DNA from: Euphorbia lathyris
Lineage: Eukaryota > Streptophyta > Magnoliopsida > Malpighiales > Euphorbiaceae
NCBI RefSeq assembly: GCF_963576675.1
Contig: NC_088918.1
Coordinates: forward strand, 58,671,501 to 58,735,500
DNA length: 64,000 bases
Direction of reading: 5' to 3'
Numbering within the stretch: position 1 is the first letter of the stretch; each line of letters opens with the position of its first letter. The position numbers were made by a program, and so were the translations under genes. The notes under the pieces were generated by a model that was not told the origin of the DNA, ran no database searches, and saw only the letters and a program-made list of their open reading frames with translations. This document shows positions 44,744 to 57,100 of this stretch, piece by piece.

Positions 44744-47563
44744 ATGACTAAGCTATCCTTCAACGTCTCCGGTGCCGGCCAAAGTAAGTCCAGCTCCGAT
44801 GAACCTTCACGAAACCCTTCCACCTCTAGCAAGGGTAAAACTGACCAAAACTCTGGAAAAGAGAAAGTTGTGAAGATACGGACCTACTCCAAAGTTTTCG
44901 AAAGTGTCCTCGAATGGAAAGTGGAGCCCTCCAGATGGGTTTCTGAGCACTTCGTCCAACATGAACAACCGTTTGCCGAATGGATTGCAAAGAACGAATG
45001 GACTGGGTTGTTCTCTGTCAGAGATGAGACGTATCCTGACCTGGTAAGGGAGTTTTACCATAATCTCATGGTTGCCAGTGACTCCCCTGACTATCTAAGC
45101 ACTAAAGTAAGAGGAAAGACGATCTTCATCAACCCTCTGTACATTGGAAACCTCCTCCAGCTCAAAACTGAGGGAGTCAGGCTGAGGAAGTCTGGAGATC
45201 AGGACAAGACCGACTACGTCCATACCTTCTGCAAACCTGAGGGTCACTCAGGCGAGATCTCAGCATCTTCAATGGGACAGCACCAGAAGATGGCTCACTA
45301 CATGCTGAGCTATTTCATTTACCCAAAAATCAACTGTACTACATCAGCAACCAACTTTGAACAGTGCTTCATATGGCACATGCTGATGTACACCCCCATC
45401 AACATGCCGGTCTTCCTAGTTGCTGGGTTCCTACGCAGCACGGGTACAATGAGGTTGGGATCAATCATTACCAGGATCCTCATTGACCACAAGATTGGCC
45501 TCGAAGGTGAGGAATCTTTCAGAGGAACCGAAATCACAGCTGCCTCGCTGAGGGCACTGAAATATGGGCAGCCTTTGAAGAAAGGAAAAGCTGCCGCTGC
45601 TGTCGCTGGCCAAGCTGATCAGACTGAGGAGACTAATGCTGAGCCTAAGAAAGGGCGAAGAACTAAGGCCCCAGCTTCTCGCAAGAGAAAATCTGCTGAG
45701 ACACCTAATGTTGTGTCTCCAGCAAAGAGGCAGAGGTCAGCTGAAAAGAGAACCAGGCAAGATGAGCCTGAAACTGAGGAAGCTACTGAGCTACCTCAGA
45801 AGAAGCAAAAGACTTCAACACTGGCACCTCTGGACGTCATACCAACCGACTTTATTGTACCGGGTGATTCTCACTTCACTCAATGCCAAAGTACTTATGC
45901 TGAGGGAACTGAGGTCCAGTTAGATGACCACTTCATCTCCCAAGTTGAGGAAGAGCTTGATGGAGACAGCACTGCTGAAGAAGAAGAAGTTGAAGCCAGC
46001 GGTCAGGATGACATTGATGACTCTGAGGAATATGACAGTGAAATAGAAGCTGAGGATGCTAACACTGGGTTAGCTGGTGGTGCTGTGCAGACTGACACCG
46101 AGTTAGCTGCTGGAGTTGAGCAAGTTGAGCAAGCTGACCAGACTCATACTGAGCAAAAGGAACCTTCTCTTACTCACTCAGAAGAACCTGCTCACCATAC
46201 CACTCCACCACGTAGAAGGCGAAAGTTGGTTAAAGCCAGTGAGAAGCTCGTCAGTGAACCTCCTGTGCAACTACCGACTCTTCCTGACCTTGTTCTTTCA
46301 AAAACAACTAAGGACCTCTCTACTGTTCAACTAAAATTTTTCAAACGGCCATCAACTTCCTCTTCTTCAGTGCCGTTGGAAAACCAAGCCTCTGTTTCTT
46401 CTCAACAGGAACATGCCGAGCATAACACTTCAACCACTTTAACAAGTCAGGTTGAACCAAGCACTGCTCATGCTGTTTCCTCAAGCATGATGCTGACTCC
46501 TCATCCCTCTGCCGTCAGCACAGACAGTGTTCGGGTTATGACTTCCATCAACAACCTCTCTGCTGATCAATCAAACTTACCTCCAACTCAAGTGCAGATT
46601 GAGCCAAGTCATATAGTCACTGACCAGGGTACTCCTTTCACTCCACATTCTTCTGGTCATACTGATGTACATAAGGATGCCACTGAGTCCGGAAAGAAGC
46701 TCATCGACTCAGTGCAAGCTCTCATCCAAGATCTTCACCAGTCTGCTTCACCTGCTGCTGGATCCTCATTCCCAGAGGCAACTCAGCTCTCCCAAGTCAC
46801 TCTACTTCTAAACGAAGTCAAGGGACTCAAGGACCTGCTGAATGTCATTTTGACATTTCAAGCCCAGCAAGCAAAGCAAGACTCACTTGCCAAGTTGGCA
46901 GAGATTCAACTGTCCATAATCCAACATCTGAACTCGCTACATCAGCAAGTCCAGAAGTTATCTGCTGTGAACACTGACTACGCCACTTCCTGGGAACTGA
47001 AGATGCTTTTTGCTCAGCTGCATACTGAGCAACTCAAGACAAATGAGCAAATGGTGTCCTATAGTCAGTGCTCAGTTGAGCAAATCAGTGAGGCTGTCAG
47101 GCTACTGAACCTGAACAAGCAAGAAATGGATACTGATGCGTTGAAGCAGAACGAATTGCTGTCCCTCGCACAACAATCCTTCAACCATATCCGTCATAAT
47201 AATATCCAACGTCATCATTATGACTCAGCACTCTTGAAAACCTTCCACCAAGTCTTTGCTGGTCTCACTGAAGCTCTCATTTGGCAAGCCAAAGCACAAG
47301 CCTTCAGCGTAAATATGCTCAGTGCTGCTGATCTTCATATACCAGTCGAAGTATCAGCTGATGGAGTTGCCATTTTTGATGGGGTCAATGAAAGTGCTGA
47401 CAAACTCAAAGAGCTTTCACAAGAACTGACTCGAGCTGTCTTAACCGATGCGTTTAAGCTCCCTGAAGTTGACAAAACAGGGGAGAAAGCGCAAGCTGCT
47501 AGAGCTCAGCATGAGCAACGTCAGTACGAGCGAAGTCAGTCACAGGGAAAGAAAAAGAAATAG
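44744..47563 (+). CDS. 939-residue ORF in the env position of the SIRE element
   Basis: Open throughout from ATG 44744. Residues about 50-270 resemble the 'putative plant transposon protein' domain (Pfam PF20167 type). Landmarks are VREFYHNL, then TKVRGKTIFINPLYIGNLLQL, an AHYMLSYFIYP block and INMPVFLVAGFLRSTG. Residues 280-350 are basic with KRK clusters (possible nuclear signals), 390-460 are strongly acidic, 470-640 are Ser/Thr-rich, and the last ~300 residues are Gln/Leu/His-rich and likely coiled coil. No signal peptide is visible and no convincing transmembrane pair, so a classical envelope role is doubtful. SIRE elements are known to have an ORF here called env-like. The function is unknown. 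It is the only long frame in the element without a stop. Confidence 0.8.
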   Translation: MTKLSFNVSGAGQSKSSSDEPSRNPSTSSKGKTDQNSGKEKVVKIRTYSKVFESVLEWKVEPSRWVSEHFVQHEQPFAEWIAKNEWTGLFSVRDETYPDLVREFYHNLMVASDSPDYLSTKVRGKTIFINPLYIGNLLQLKTEGVRLRKSGDQDKTDYVHTFCKPEGHSGEISASSMGQHQKMAHYMLSYFIYPKINCTTSATNFEQCFIWHMLMYTPINMPVFLVAGFLRSTGTMRLGSIITRILIDHKIGLEGEESFRGTEITAASLRALKYGQPLKKGKAAAAVAGQADQTEETNAEPKKGRRTKAPASRKRKSAETPNVVSPAKRQRSAEKRTRQDEPETEEATELPQKKQKTSTLAPLDVIPTDFIVPGDSHFTQCQSTYAEGTEVQLDDHFISQVEEELDGDSTAEEEEVEASGQDDIDDSEEYDSEIEAEDANTGLAGGAVQTDTELAAGVEQVEQADQTHTEQKEPSLTHSEEPAHHTTPPRRRRKLVKASEKLVSEPPVQLPTLPDLVLSKTTKDLSTVQLKFFKRPSTSSSSVPLENQASVSSQQEHAEHNTSTTLTSQVEPSTAHAVSSSMMLTPHPSAVSTDSVRVMTSINNLSADQSNLPPTQVQIEPSHIVTDQGTPFTPHSSGHTDVHKDATESGKKLIDSVQALIQDLHQSASPAAGSSFPEATQLSQVTLLLNEVKGLKDLLNVILTFQAQQAKQDSLAKLAEIQLSIIQHLNSLHQQVQKLSAVNTDYATSWELKMLFAQLHTEQLKTNEQMVSYSQCSVEQISEAVRLLNLNKQEMDTDALKQNELLSLAQQSFNHIRHNNIQRHHYDSALLKTFHQVFAGLTEALIWQAKAQAFSVNMLSAADLHIPVEVSADGVAIFDGVNESADKLKELSQELTRAVLTDAFKLPEVDKTGEKAQAARAQHEQRQYERSQSQGKKKK

Positions 47564-48074
47564 ATAGGCTAGGTCTTAACATTTGTAATCTATGTGTTAT
47601 TTCCTTTTGCTGTGTAACTGCTGACCTCGTTCAATATATATCATACTTACTTTTCTTATTCAAATACTGAGTTATGATATATGCTATTAAGTACTGAGTT
47701 ATTATGTATCTTCGTTTATATCAGCTATGTTTAACACTTATAATATTTATTGACTAAATGATATGCTGATAACATGTTTGACATCATACTATGATCTTAT
47801 GAAACATTCTGATAAAGAACTCATTGAACAATAATTTGCTCAGCGCGCTCTACATATCTAAAACTTCCGCTTAACACTGAGTAAATAGAATATGTAATAT
47901 AGCTGACCTTCACCTAAAAATTGACCTTAGACTCACTCATTTAAATTCTTAAATGTTGCAATTAAAACTAAGTCAGTAGTGCAACCCTTACGGGGGAGTT
48001 TGCTAAATGATATAAGGTCAACTATCATGGGGGAGCTCATACTGAGTTCCTTGCTGAATAGTTTTGCCAACATC
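47564..48074 (+). other. SIRE 3' untranslated region
   Basis: Non-coding, T-rich, with repeated actgagt and tgctgac motifs and short G-rich blocks (acgggggagtttgc near 47990, catgggggagctca near 48030). The G-rich blocks resemble the polypurine tract itself and may act as secondary plus-strand primers (inference). Confidence 0.5.
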
Positions 48075-48088
48075 AAAATGGGGGAGTT
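48075..48088 (+). other. Polypurine tract of the SIRE element
   Basis: AAAATGGGGGAGTT ends directly before the 3' LTR start at 48089. Confidence 0.8.
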
Positions 48089-49431
48089 TGTTGAAACACC
48101 TTTCCACATAATTTTGATTTGACAAAATTGTTTAAGTATAAATTATAACACATATTCTAAACACACTAAGGTTAAATGCTTTGATTTATTCTACTAATGT
48201 GTTTGTTCAATATTGAGTATAAATGTTATAAGTCATAAGAATTGGAAGGCCCAAGCCCATTGAGGAAGCCAAGGCCCAAGTCAAACAACTCAGTACACTC
48301 GGCCCGCGTATGTCAAGACGTTGCCGTTTTGGACAAAAACGCAACTCAGCAAACGGAAGGATCTAGAAGACCTTCGGGAACAACTTCACAATGAAGCTGC
48401 TGAGTAGTCTCGACAAAGCGTACAAGACAGCAGCTGGTAAAGGAAAACTTCCAGACAAAGTGTTTCCTCTTTTAGAAAAGTTCAGACGACACAGTATGCT
48501 GTCCAGTTGACTTTACCATAAAAGGAGAGACCATCTGCTGAGCTGACCGAGGACAGAAGATACACGATTATGATTGGCCGAGAGCTCTGTGCAGGTCAGG
48601 ATGACAACGACACATAGCCGTTTCCCTCCAACGGTTATTTCGAAATTCAAAATGACCGAATGACCAGACATCTCTATAAATAGTGCCATCACAAGCTTCA
48701 CAAAACACAGAACTTCATCAAGCCATTACGCTGTCCAAATCTCTACAAGTTCTGCAAGCAAGAAGCAAAGCAAAATTCTTACACTACATTTTCATATCTG
48801 TGTAAAAGTCTAGAGTGATTGTAAATCGTCTAAAGTGTCTTAGCACATCTTTGTATTAGGACAAAAACACTTATCATTTCTAGAGATAGAAAGGAGAGGC
48901 TGAGTACTCGATTTTAAGTACTCAGCGGAGAGATTAGGATTGAGTAGAAGTATAGAGGAAGGTACTCTTGTCATACTCAATTGCTGATATTGTAAAAGGT
49001 TTGAGGCTCTACCTTTAAAGAGCTCAGTAGAGGATTCGAAATCTCGGAAGTGTTCCGGGGACAGGACGTAGGCTTAGAAGAAGCCGAACCTGGATAAATC
49101 TGCTGAGTGAAGTATTTCTAAACCTTAACTCCTTATTTATATTGCTTGCTTTAAATAATCAAAACTGACCAAGTAAAGAGGTCAAGTTGAGTTGTGCGCG
49201 TTGAACGTCTGAGCTCAGGAATAGACTCCAAGTGCTATTTCCTGACTCAAGCTAAGAAACTGACCTAGTCACCTGTTGACTAAGCCAGTATCTTGCTGTT
49301 TACTCAGCGCCGCTATTGAAACCTTTTTCTTTAGAAAAAGAAGTATGCCTAAATTGCGAAAAAAAGTTTAAATAGTTCCTAACCCCCCCCCCCCCTTGGA
49401 ACTATACTTGCAACTAAACAAGGGACCAACA
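48089..49431 (+). repeat. 3' LTR of the SIRE element
   Basis: 1343 bp, near-identical to the 5' LTR. Substitutions noticed include those near 48390, 48432, 48570, 48595, 48642-48650, 48700-48708 and 49047, plus a longer C-homopolymer at 49384-49395. Confidence 0.95.
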
Positions 49432-49436
49432 ACCAT

Positions 49437-51450
49437 ATCAGACAAGATCAACGTTGACTCTGGATAACTGACATTGTACCTCTATATTTGGAAAGAGGTA
49501 CAAGGAGTAGACCACTTGTCCCCTCGTCAACTTGGAATTTTTACTTTATTTGTGCAAATAGTCAAATTGCAATGTACACTCATGTTTTTCCTAATATAAT
49601 CAAATATGAAAAGTAAAATATATTTATTTTATCCAAACGGCTCAGTCATTGGTTCACCCACATCTGCATGAACAAGCTTAAATGACGTGTTTGCTCTTGA
49701 GATAGACTCATTTTAAATTTTGGTTTTGAATTGTTTCCCAACAAGATATTCTTCACTTGATGTGGTTAATAAATTAGAGGCAAGCCATGCACCATCATCT
49801 TTTGACCTAAAAAGTGTAGTCTTCCAAATTTTAGATGCCCAAAACTTAGATGTCAAAGCCAAGAGAACTTTTTACACAAGATTTCAAACATTCGCCCAAG
49901 TCATTTGGATGTTAATCATGAATGTTTTATTACTTGAAATTGAACTTTAGCAATCAACTCCCTTTTCTCATTCAAGAGGAATTTCTTGGTTTACTATATA
50001 AACTTCATAATTTTTCTCCAAAATTTATTCCAAACTCAAAATATATATTTAATTTCATATTTGGAATATAATAGATATTATTAATGAGTTGATGAGCACC
50101 ATTTTCCAATCAAATAATAATAGTTCTTGTACGTGTGATAGGAACCTTCAAGAAATCTCCAATTAAAACATTAGCATTGAAAATTTCATCTAGCTCAATA
50201 CACATCTTCTTATCTCCACATATATAATTATTTGTTTCATTGCCAATACACCATATGTTATTTTCATGATTTTCTTTTACTTTAAAGCTATGCATGTTAC
50301 ATCACCATCTTATATATTGTTAGTCTTCTCTTCCACCACCTTGGGAGGACTTAAGCATTCTAATGAGTATTAAGTGTACTTGGAGCAATCGTAGCATTGA
50401 ATGTTAGATTTCTGGTGTCCTTTTTCGACCTCTAGTTTCTTCTTCTATGTCCACGTCCTTGGCTTATCCCTCTTATGAATTGCTTGTTGTTGTTCTCGTC
50501 ATTTTCACTTTTTCCTATTTGTTTCCTTCTATCACGTCTTCTTCCTTTTCAAGTTCCTTATCGACATATATTGTATCCTCTTTCATAATGGATCTTTCTC
50601 TGTTGTTTTCTCTTTGAATCTTATCTCCACTTCTCGGGCCTTTCTTCATGTGCTTGTAATGACCATATAACTTCATCCATAATCATCACACTTATGTCTT
50701 TATATTCCTTCTTGGCCACCATTACATAATCAAATTTTGATGGCAATGACCACAAGATCTTCTCAACAACTGTGGAGTCTTCAATTTTCTTATCGTACCA
50801 TTCATTTGATTCATAAATACTTTCATTCAGGATGAGTAATTAATAATTTCATCCATATTTTTCAATTTCATATTCTTTAACTTTTCTCTCAGCATTTGTA
50901 GTTGAACTTTTTTTCTTTCTTTTCACCTTGAAGGGAAATTCAAACAATTTCCATGCTTATTTAGAGGTGGTAGCTTCAACTACATTCTCGAACATTAGTT
51001 CATCCAATCCTTAGATGAGAGCAAGTTCTTTTTTTTTATCGTTTTTATGGTTGTTTATACTATATTTTTTTTGTTTCGAAGATAATCGTAAAAACTTCAT
51101 AGCCTTTCTCACCAATTTCCCAAAAATATTGGTATCTGAGTAAGGCATTCATTCAGATGCACCAATTTGTATAATTGTTCTTTGTAAGTTGAGGAAGTGA
51201 GAAGAAATTTGAATTTCCATCCATTTTTTTATATATTATCTCAAACATTCAATTTAAGTAAATAAAATTCTCACAACTCTCAAAACCCTAGATTTCGATA
51301 CCACTTTGTTAGAGGTGGGCGAATAAATAATTGTATAGATAAATATATTCAGAATTTTTATTTTACAAAATCATAAGTATACAAAGCTTTTTTCTTACAA
51401 TACTATAATAGACAAAAAAATATCAGCTCTTTATATAGAGTTTTCAATGA
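49437..51450 (-). pseudogene. Ty1/copia relic: LTR edge, gag, protease
   Basis: On the - strand an LTR end (...ctaaca at 51307) is followed by a PBS-like TGGTATCGAAA (51293-51303). Degraded gag lies around 50600-51000 (readable blocks resemble a copia Gag, for example EKLKNMKLKNMDEI and a DEV..LQAHEERP-like stretch). Degraded protease lies at 50110-50295, where the family catalytic region reads NETNNYICGDKKMCIELDE. Many stops and frame changes are present, so this is much older than the SIRE element, which seems to have inserted at its downstream edge. The LTR part (51307-51450) is interrupted by a small CACTA-like element. Confidence 0.72.
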
Positions 51451-51555
51451 CACTGCTGGTGGAAAAAAAAATATTATTTGTAACGGAAAAAATCATGGGT
51501 TTTTAACGGAAAAAACCATTACAATTTTCGGTGTTACAAATAAATTTCTAGCAGG
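51451..51555. mobile_element. Small CACTA-like fold-back element
   Basis: Left end CACTGCTGGTGGAAAA, then ttatttgtaacgg. The right end, in reverse complement, reads cctgctagaaatttatttg, then taacaccg. Internal gggtttttaacgg / ccattac motifs are partly palindromic. Ends resemble the CACTA terminal form CACTGCTAGAAA. A 3-bp target duplication could not be confirmed. Confidence 0.45.
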
Positions 51556-52790
51556 CTTACGACCATTAAAATTACATAACTTTTGGTATTTTGGTCTATA
51601 TATTTTAATTTTTTATTATTTGGTGCATTATATAATATATTTGAGCTTATAAAATGCACTAAAGAATAAAAAACTAAACCTAAAGACTAAAATCACAAAC
51701 AATAATATATGATACAAAGTGAAAACTGAATATCATAGAAATATTAAATAGACAAACATGCATATCATATTATTATTTTTAACCTTTATCTAACCATATA
51801 TATGAATCAAATTAAACAAAATCATCAAATAGTCATATTATCCTTGAATACGTGTATACTCTTATTTTAAACAACAAATTATAAATATGTCTCCAAATCG
51901 AGTTGATTGGTTGACATTATCAACTATGACTTCACTCTCCAAAATGATTAACAACAAAGTTTAGGATTAAGACGTAAAAGATGCCTTTTGTGTTGATAAA
52001 AAAAAGAGATGATCAAGTGAATGATGGAGTCTAGCAAACCTCATATGCGGTAAAAAAGTATCATGTTCGTTTCAATTTTATGTTTAGTATTACATTAAAA
52101 TTATATGAATAATAAAACAAGAATTAAATTTGATTCGTAATTTAAAACACCAACTGGTGGACTTGATTTAACATCTTGATTTTCTTTGCAAACTATAATT
52201 TTAAATTTAGTTTGATTGTCTTAATCACTTCAAACACACAAACATCACAAATTTCCAAATGATTATTTTCCACGACATATCGTAACTACAAATTTTCTCC
52301 CGTTTTTTTCACTCATATTACCCTGTTCTTTCTTGATATATTTCTTGAAAAAGATAGTTGATATCATCTGCGGAAATAATAAAGGAAAAAATGACACAAA
52401 AGGAGGACTTGATTCTTAATATAAAAAAATCACCAATAAATTATCTCAAAAATCGAACCCAAACAGAAAACAAATTATGGTCAGACTGTATTCTTAATAC
52501 TCATGTTCAAATTATCCTCCTCGGAAGTTGCATCTATTATAACAATATAATTTATCCTCTAATCTTCAAAAAATTTGAAATAAAAGTAAAATAACACACA
52601 CACACACTAAAATACATATCCATGGAAACCACGAAGTCGAAACAAAAAATGAAACGAGAAACCCTATTCGGAAAAATGTGAACTTACAAACATAATTTTC
52701 GACAAGGATAATTCTGACAAATAATGATTAATTCTCAAGACGCCTCCTTTTTTCTCTTCGCCATTACCCAAATATTATCAATAAGAACAA

Positions 52791-52791
<1 letters not shown>
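51556..52791. other. Intergenic DNA, no gene seen
   Basis: AT-rich. A short open frame at 52358-52594 shows no recognisable motif. A short CA repeat lies at 52595-52606. Confidence 0.5.

Positions 52792-52860
<69 letters not shown>
52792..52860. repeat. (TA)n microsatellite
   Basis: About 66 bp of uninterrupted TA. The apparent Tyr/Ile peptide across it on the - strand is a by-product. Confidence 0.95.
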
Positions 52861-52862
<2 letters not shown>

Positions 52863-53039
52863 CGGAAACACATTGAAAATATATATATGAAGGAAAAGTT
52901 AGAAGGTCTAATCGTAGTTATTGGGAATGTTATGCTTATTAGAAAGGATAGAAGTGTGGAATTCCAATATATAGTGAATGGAATCACATAAAATATACGG
53001 AAAATAAAATAGAGTGAATTTTTAAAAATATTCATTTTA

Positions 53040-53330
53040 GCGTGTGTTAAATTTATCTATTTGTAGCGAGTCTAAATAACATGTTACAAATACTTTAATA
53101 ATTTTGTATTGACCAAGCTATTTGTAACAAGCATGGTCTATTAATTAAAAAACTATTATTTGTCATGTGCTAAATAAAGTCTATTACAAATAGTCTAGTG
53201 AACTTGATTTGACTAGACTATATGTAGTGTTCTTCCGTAATGAACAATACTAATAAGTGTATCATAATGAGGTGCACCAAACTGCGTTACCAATATGACA
53301 TTACTAATGAAATTTTTTCTACTAGTTCAC
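53040..53330. repeat. CACTA-like subterminal repeats and possible terminus
   Basis: Repeated ttgtaacaag, gttacaaata and ttacaaatag motifs in both orientations end in gaaattttttctactagt near 53325, the reverse complement of a CACTA-like end (actagtagaaaaaattt). Vocabulary matches 12395-12680 and 51451-51555. No transposase is seen between. Confidence 0.4.
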
Positions 53331-54179
53331 TAAATGACAAATTTTAAAACCACTTATTTTTTTTATCATCAATTTCTATCACAATTTCTAACTATTATTG
53401 GCTGACATGCCTAACACACACCACATACCTCAATTCACAGTCTTTTTTTAATATTCTTTTATTAATTTCTTTCTACAAAGGTCTCTTCATGCATGTAAAA
53501 TTATTGTAAGCACCCAACGCTCACAAGTACCCCACTTATACAAGATATTGCAAGCACGAGGTGCTTATAATAAAACCCTCATCATGCACACACAACATAC
53601 ATATATTATATCCCATATATCATTATTACATGTGATCTCTTACTCTTTTTTTATGTAATAACTAAAACTAAGTTTAATCTTTCAACATACTTGTCATACA
53701 AATGTTTTAAGTAATAAATTAGAATTAATAGGTAATTCATATCAAGTACCTAACACTACTTGAGAGTCAAAGTAGTTATAATCATACACAAACTTCAGTT
53801 TGAAATATTACAAAATACTAGCTAGATTAGCATTTATATATTACAATACATAATCTTTTATTCATGTTTTTGCTTATTTTGATCAATAAACTAAAAGAAA
53901 GACTAACTCAAGTATATAGATCATATAACAAAGAGAAATATATTAATCATATATGCTGAAATATTTTCTGAAAATGATAGTTTAAACTATTACTAAAATC
54001 AAACTTCCGTTGCTACTAGATGAGCTTGAGCTGTCGCAAAAAACACAATTCCTCTTTTACTAAATGAACTATGATTGGTTACTGAAGAAATTTTGTTTGT
54101 ATTCAACACTATATATGGTAAATCCTTATTTATGACACTAGAGGAATTGTGCATTATTTATATTATGTAGATGTCAGTT
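53331..54179. other. Downstream (3' UTR side) of the CHX20 gene
   Basis: AT-rich; the right end is probably the 3' UTR of the - strand CHX gene. No other gene is seen. Confidence 0.5.
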
Positions 54180-57100
54180 TTATGCGGTTGTCAGAGTAGC
54201 ACCACTGGAGGATTTGTTATGTTGGATGACAAGCAATGAGGATTTGATGTTACATTCCGATGAAACTAAAATCCCACCTATATTCCCTAACTCGGGATAA
54301 TGATTAATCTCAACTACTTTATTACCTCGTTTTCCTACTATTAAAAGATCAAAACTCATATCTTCCCCTATTTTTACCACTTCTTCTTTTATGTTTTTCA
54401 CATCCTTCTCTACATACTCTACCATTCCATTCCACTTTCTTCTGAACTCTTCTATTTCTGCTTCATCCATTTCCTGCGTGTATAATATCAAAACTGTATT
54501 AATTTCAATTCAATTAATATAATGCATTATCATAAGCTTCAATTTGGCTCCTGAACTTGTGCAATGTTATTTAATTTGCTCCAAAATAAAGTTTGTGTAC
54601 ACGTTAATTTTGTAAAGTTAACTTAAAGTGACATGTTAACATATAATTCATTATTTATTTACACACGACTTTTCTAAAATGATCAAATTAATAATTAATT
54701 TGTTTAAAAAATTTATACTAGATTAGATGACAAGTTTTATTGTATATCTAGCGCATCATATCATCCATATATCAAGCCAATAATTTAATGTCATGCAATC
54801 CATAATTTAATGTTACATAATATATTTTAGAATTTAGAGTTCATATTTTAGGTTTTATGTAGATGGATATGGTATTAATGATCAATAATGACTTATTGAA
54901 ACTCTTTAGAACTTAAAATGAATCTACATATCTAGAAACTACATTATTAAGTTACATCATTGACAATATATATTGTGTGGCTGTGATTTATTATATACAT
55001 TTTGTAGTTATAATTTGTTTGTTTATTAACCAACATACAACTAGTATAAATAGAAATATGATGTATTTGTGAGTAATGGAGTGAGCATCAAATAAAAGAG
55101 ATGTGTGCTAAGTGTGTGAGTTTAATAAGAGTGAAACATAGTAAAGGCCTTCTCTGTATTAGTTTAGTGAGCTATAATTGTGAGTGAGCATATAGTAATT
55201 AAATTATTGTATAAAATTTTTAATTTAATAAAACAAATTTTGTTTAATTTAGTATTTCATATTCAACAAGTGGTATCAAAGTAGACGGTCAGGGACCGGT
55301 TAGCAACTGCTAAGAAGTTCATGATTTGGGATCTTGATTGTACGAGGTATTGCTAGAGCGTAGTCTATGACTCAGATTATTAGTGTATGACCAAACTTAC
55401 TTAGTTGATCAAGTGAGATAATCAAGTCATCATGGTTGATATGGCTACCTCAGTAAGAACTCTGGAAAAGGCTTAATGACAATAATTGCAGTGCTTAGAG
55501 TGCTCATATGAAATTTTACCTGCTCGATCAAAATTTATAAGAGATTGTTGGAGGAAATAACACAACACCTCCAACTCAATAAAATGATCTTAAAAAGTGG
55601 AAGGTCGAGATTAGTAAAGCAATGTATATTTTATCGATCTCGGTGGAGGACGGTATGCTACAACGTATCAAGGACGTAAAACCCCCTAAGGAAGCATGAG
55701 ACATTCTTGTCAGATTATTTGCAAGAATAAATGATGTCAAACTCCAATATCTCGAGAATGATTTATTGTCAATCTCGCAACAAGATATGACAGTGAGTGA
55801 ATATTTTACTAAAATTAAAACTTTATGTAAAGAAATTTCAAAATTGGATCCTGAAATAAAATAATTGATACAAGAATTAGGATAATCATATTCCATGGTT
55901 GCGTCTCGAATTTAACGCGCTTGTTACAATAACCCATAGGTGCGTTAAAGAGCCAAATTTAAATGAATTAGAAAATATATTGGCTAATCAAGATGTTGTA
56001 GACAAGAAAATTTCTAAAGTCTTGGTTAAGGATTTAATAATGAAAACAAAAAGGATCCAAAAATCGTGAGATCGAGAAATGGTGGAAGGTTCAAACAACA
56101 AGGATGGCAGAAACGACCACAATTAGGGAATCAGAAACAATGGAGAGCTCACCACAACAATAAACAAGTGGGTGAGAAGGCACATTAGCACAAGAATAAT
56201 AAATACTATAACTATGGCAAAAGATGTCATTATATTCGAAGAGTACCTGTATAAGAAAGCAGAAGGAGATGTTGCAACATCCACACACTCCAAAGATGAA
56301 AGCAAAGAAGAATGAGATTTCCATATTTCATGTGCTATTGTAGAACCAATGACATGTCATTCAATCATGCCATATAAAGTAAATGAAAAGCATGAGTATG
56401 CACATGTTGTTAGGCAACAAAAGGAGGGGGAACTAGTGAGGCGACCGGGTTCCCTTTAACTCATTGGTTCTATATGGATCATTGAAAATTTAGGTGGTGA
56501 TGAGCAACCACTTGAGAGGCCATCCAATAAAGAAGAGGATGGGGGAGATTCCTAAAAGGATCCATAGACATCGTGTGAGTTGCTACCATCCAATGGAGAT
56601 ATGGAGCGTAAACAACAAGAAATAATTGAGATGATACCATCCAAGAGAGTGATGGAGCTTAGATCATCACTAACCAGAAAAAGGTTCCCACAAAAAGGGA
56701 AGGTGGACTCTAAGCCAACAAGTAATGGTTGTCACCTAAGGAGAGGGTGGAGTCTAGGCCAATAGAGATGTCCAAAGTGCAGCAGCCATATGGTAAAGTG
56801 GAACGTAGGAGGACATAGCTAAAGGTGGGCTTGTTGTGTCTAGGAAATGTAAATCAGGTGTTTACAACCAACAAAATTTCACCGAGATGGCAAGCATTGT
56901 AGAGATGGTGTTGTTGGAAGCTCTAGTCAAGAGCTTGAATGAATTGGCTAAGCTAGAGAAGGCTTGTCAATAATGGTTAAAGGGCCGAAGAAAACCAACG
57001 AAAAGATGTTGCAAACATAGGTCAAGGTGACATAGACCGAATGAGAACAATAAAAAGCAATGTCGCAAATCCTAACATGGAGACCAAATACTAAATATGC

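Larger units (their letters stand above)
37983..49431 (+). mobile_element. SIRE-type (Maximus) Ty1/copia LTR retrotransposon, 11,449 bp
   Basis: Flanked by the 5-bp duplication ACCAT (37978-37982, 49432-49436). LTRs of 1341 and 1343 bp start TGTTGAAACACC and end GGGACCAACA. The order is PBS for initiator Met tRNA, gag, pol (protease, integrase, RT, RNase H), a long ORF in the env position, then PPT and 3' LTR. By eye the LTRs differ at about 15 positions (about 1.1 percent), so insertion is young. Gag-pol has three in-frame stops; the env-position ORF is open. Confidence 0.95.

Noticed and set aside
52778..53035. Open frame with long Tyr/Ile run on the - strand
   Set aside because: It is a translation of the (TA)n microsatellite.
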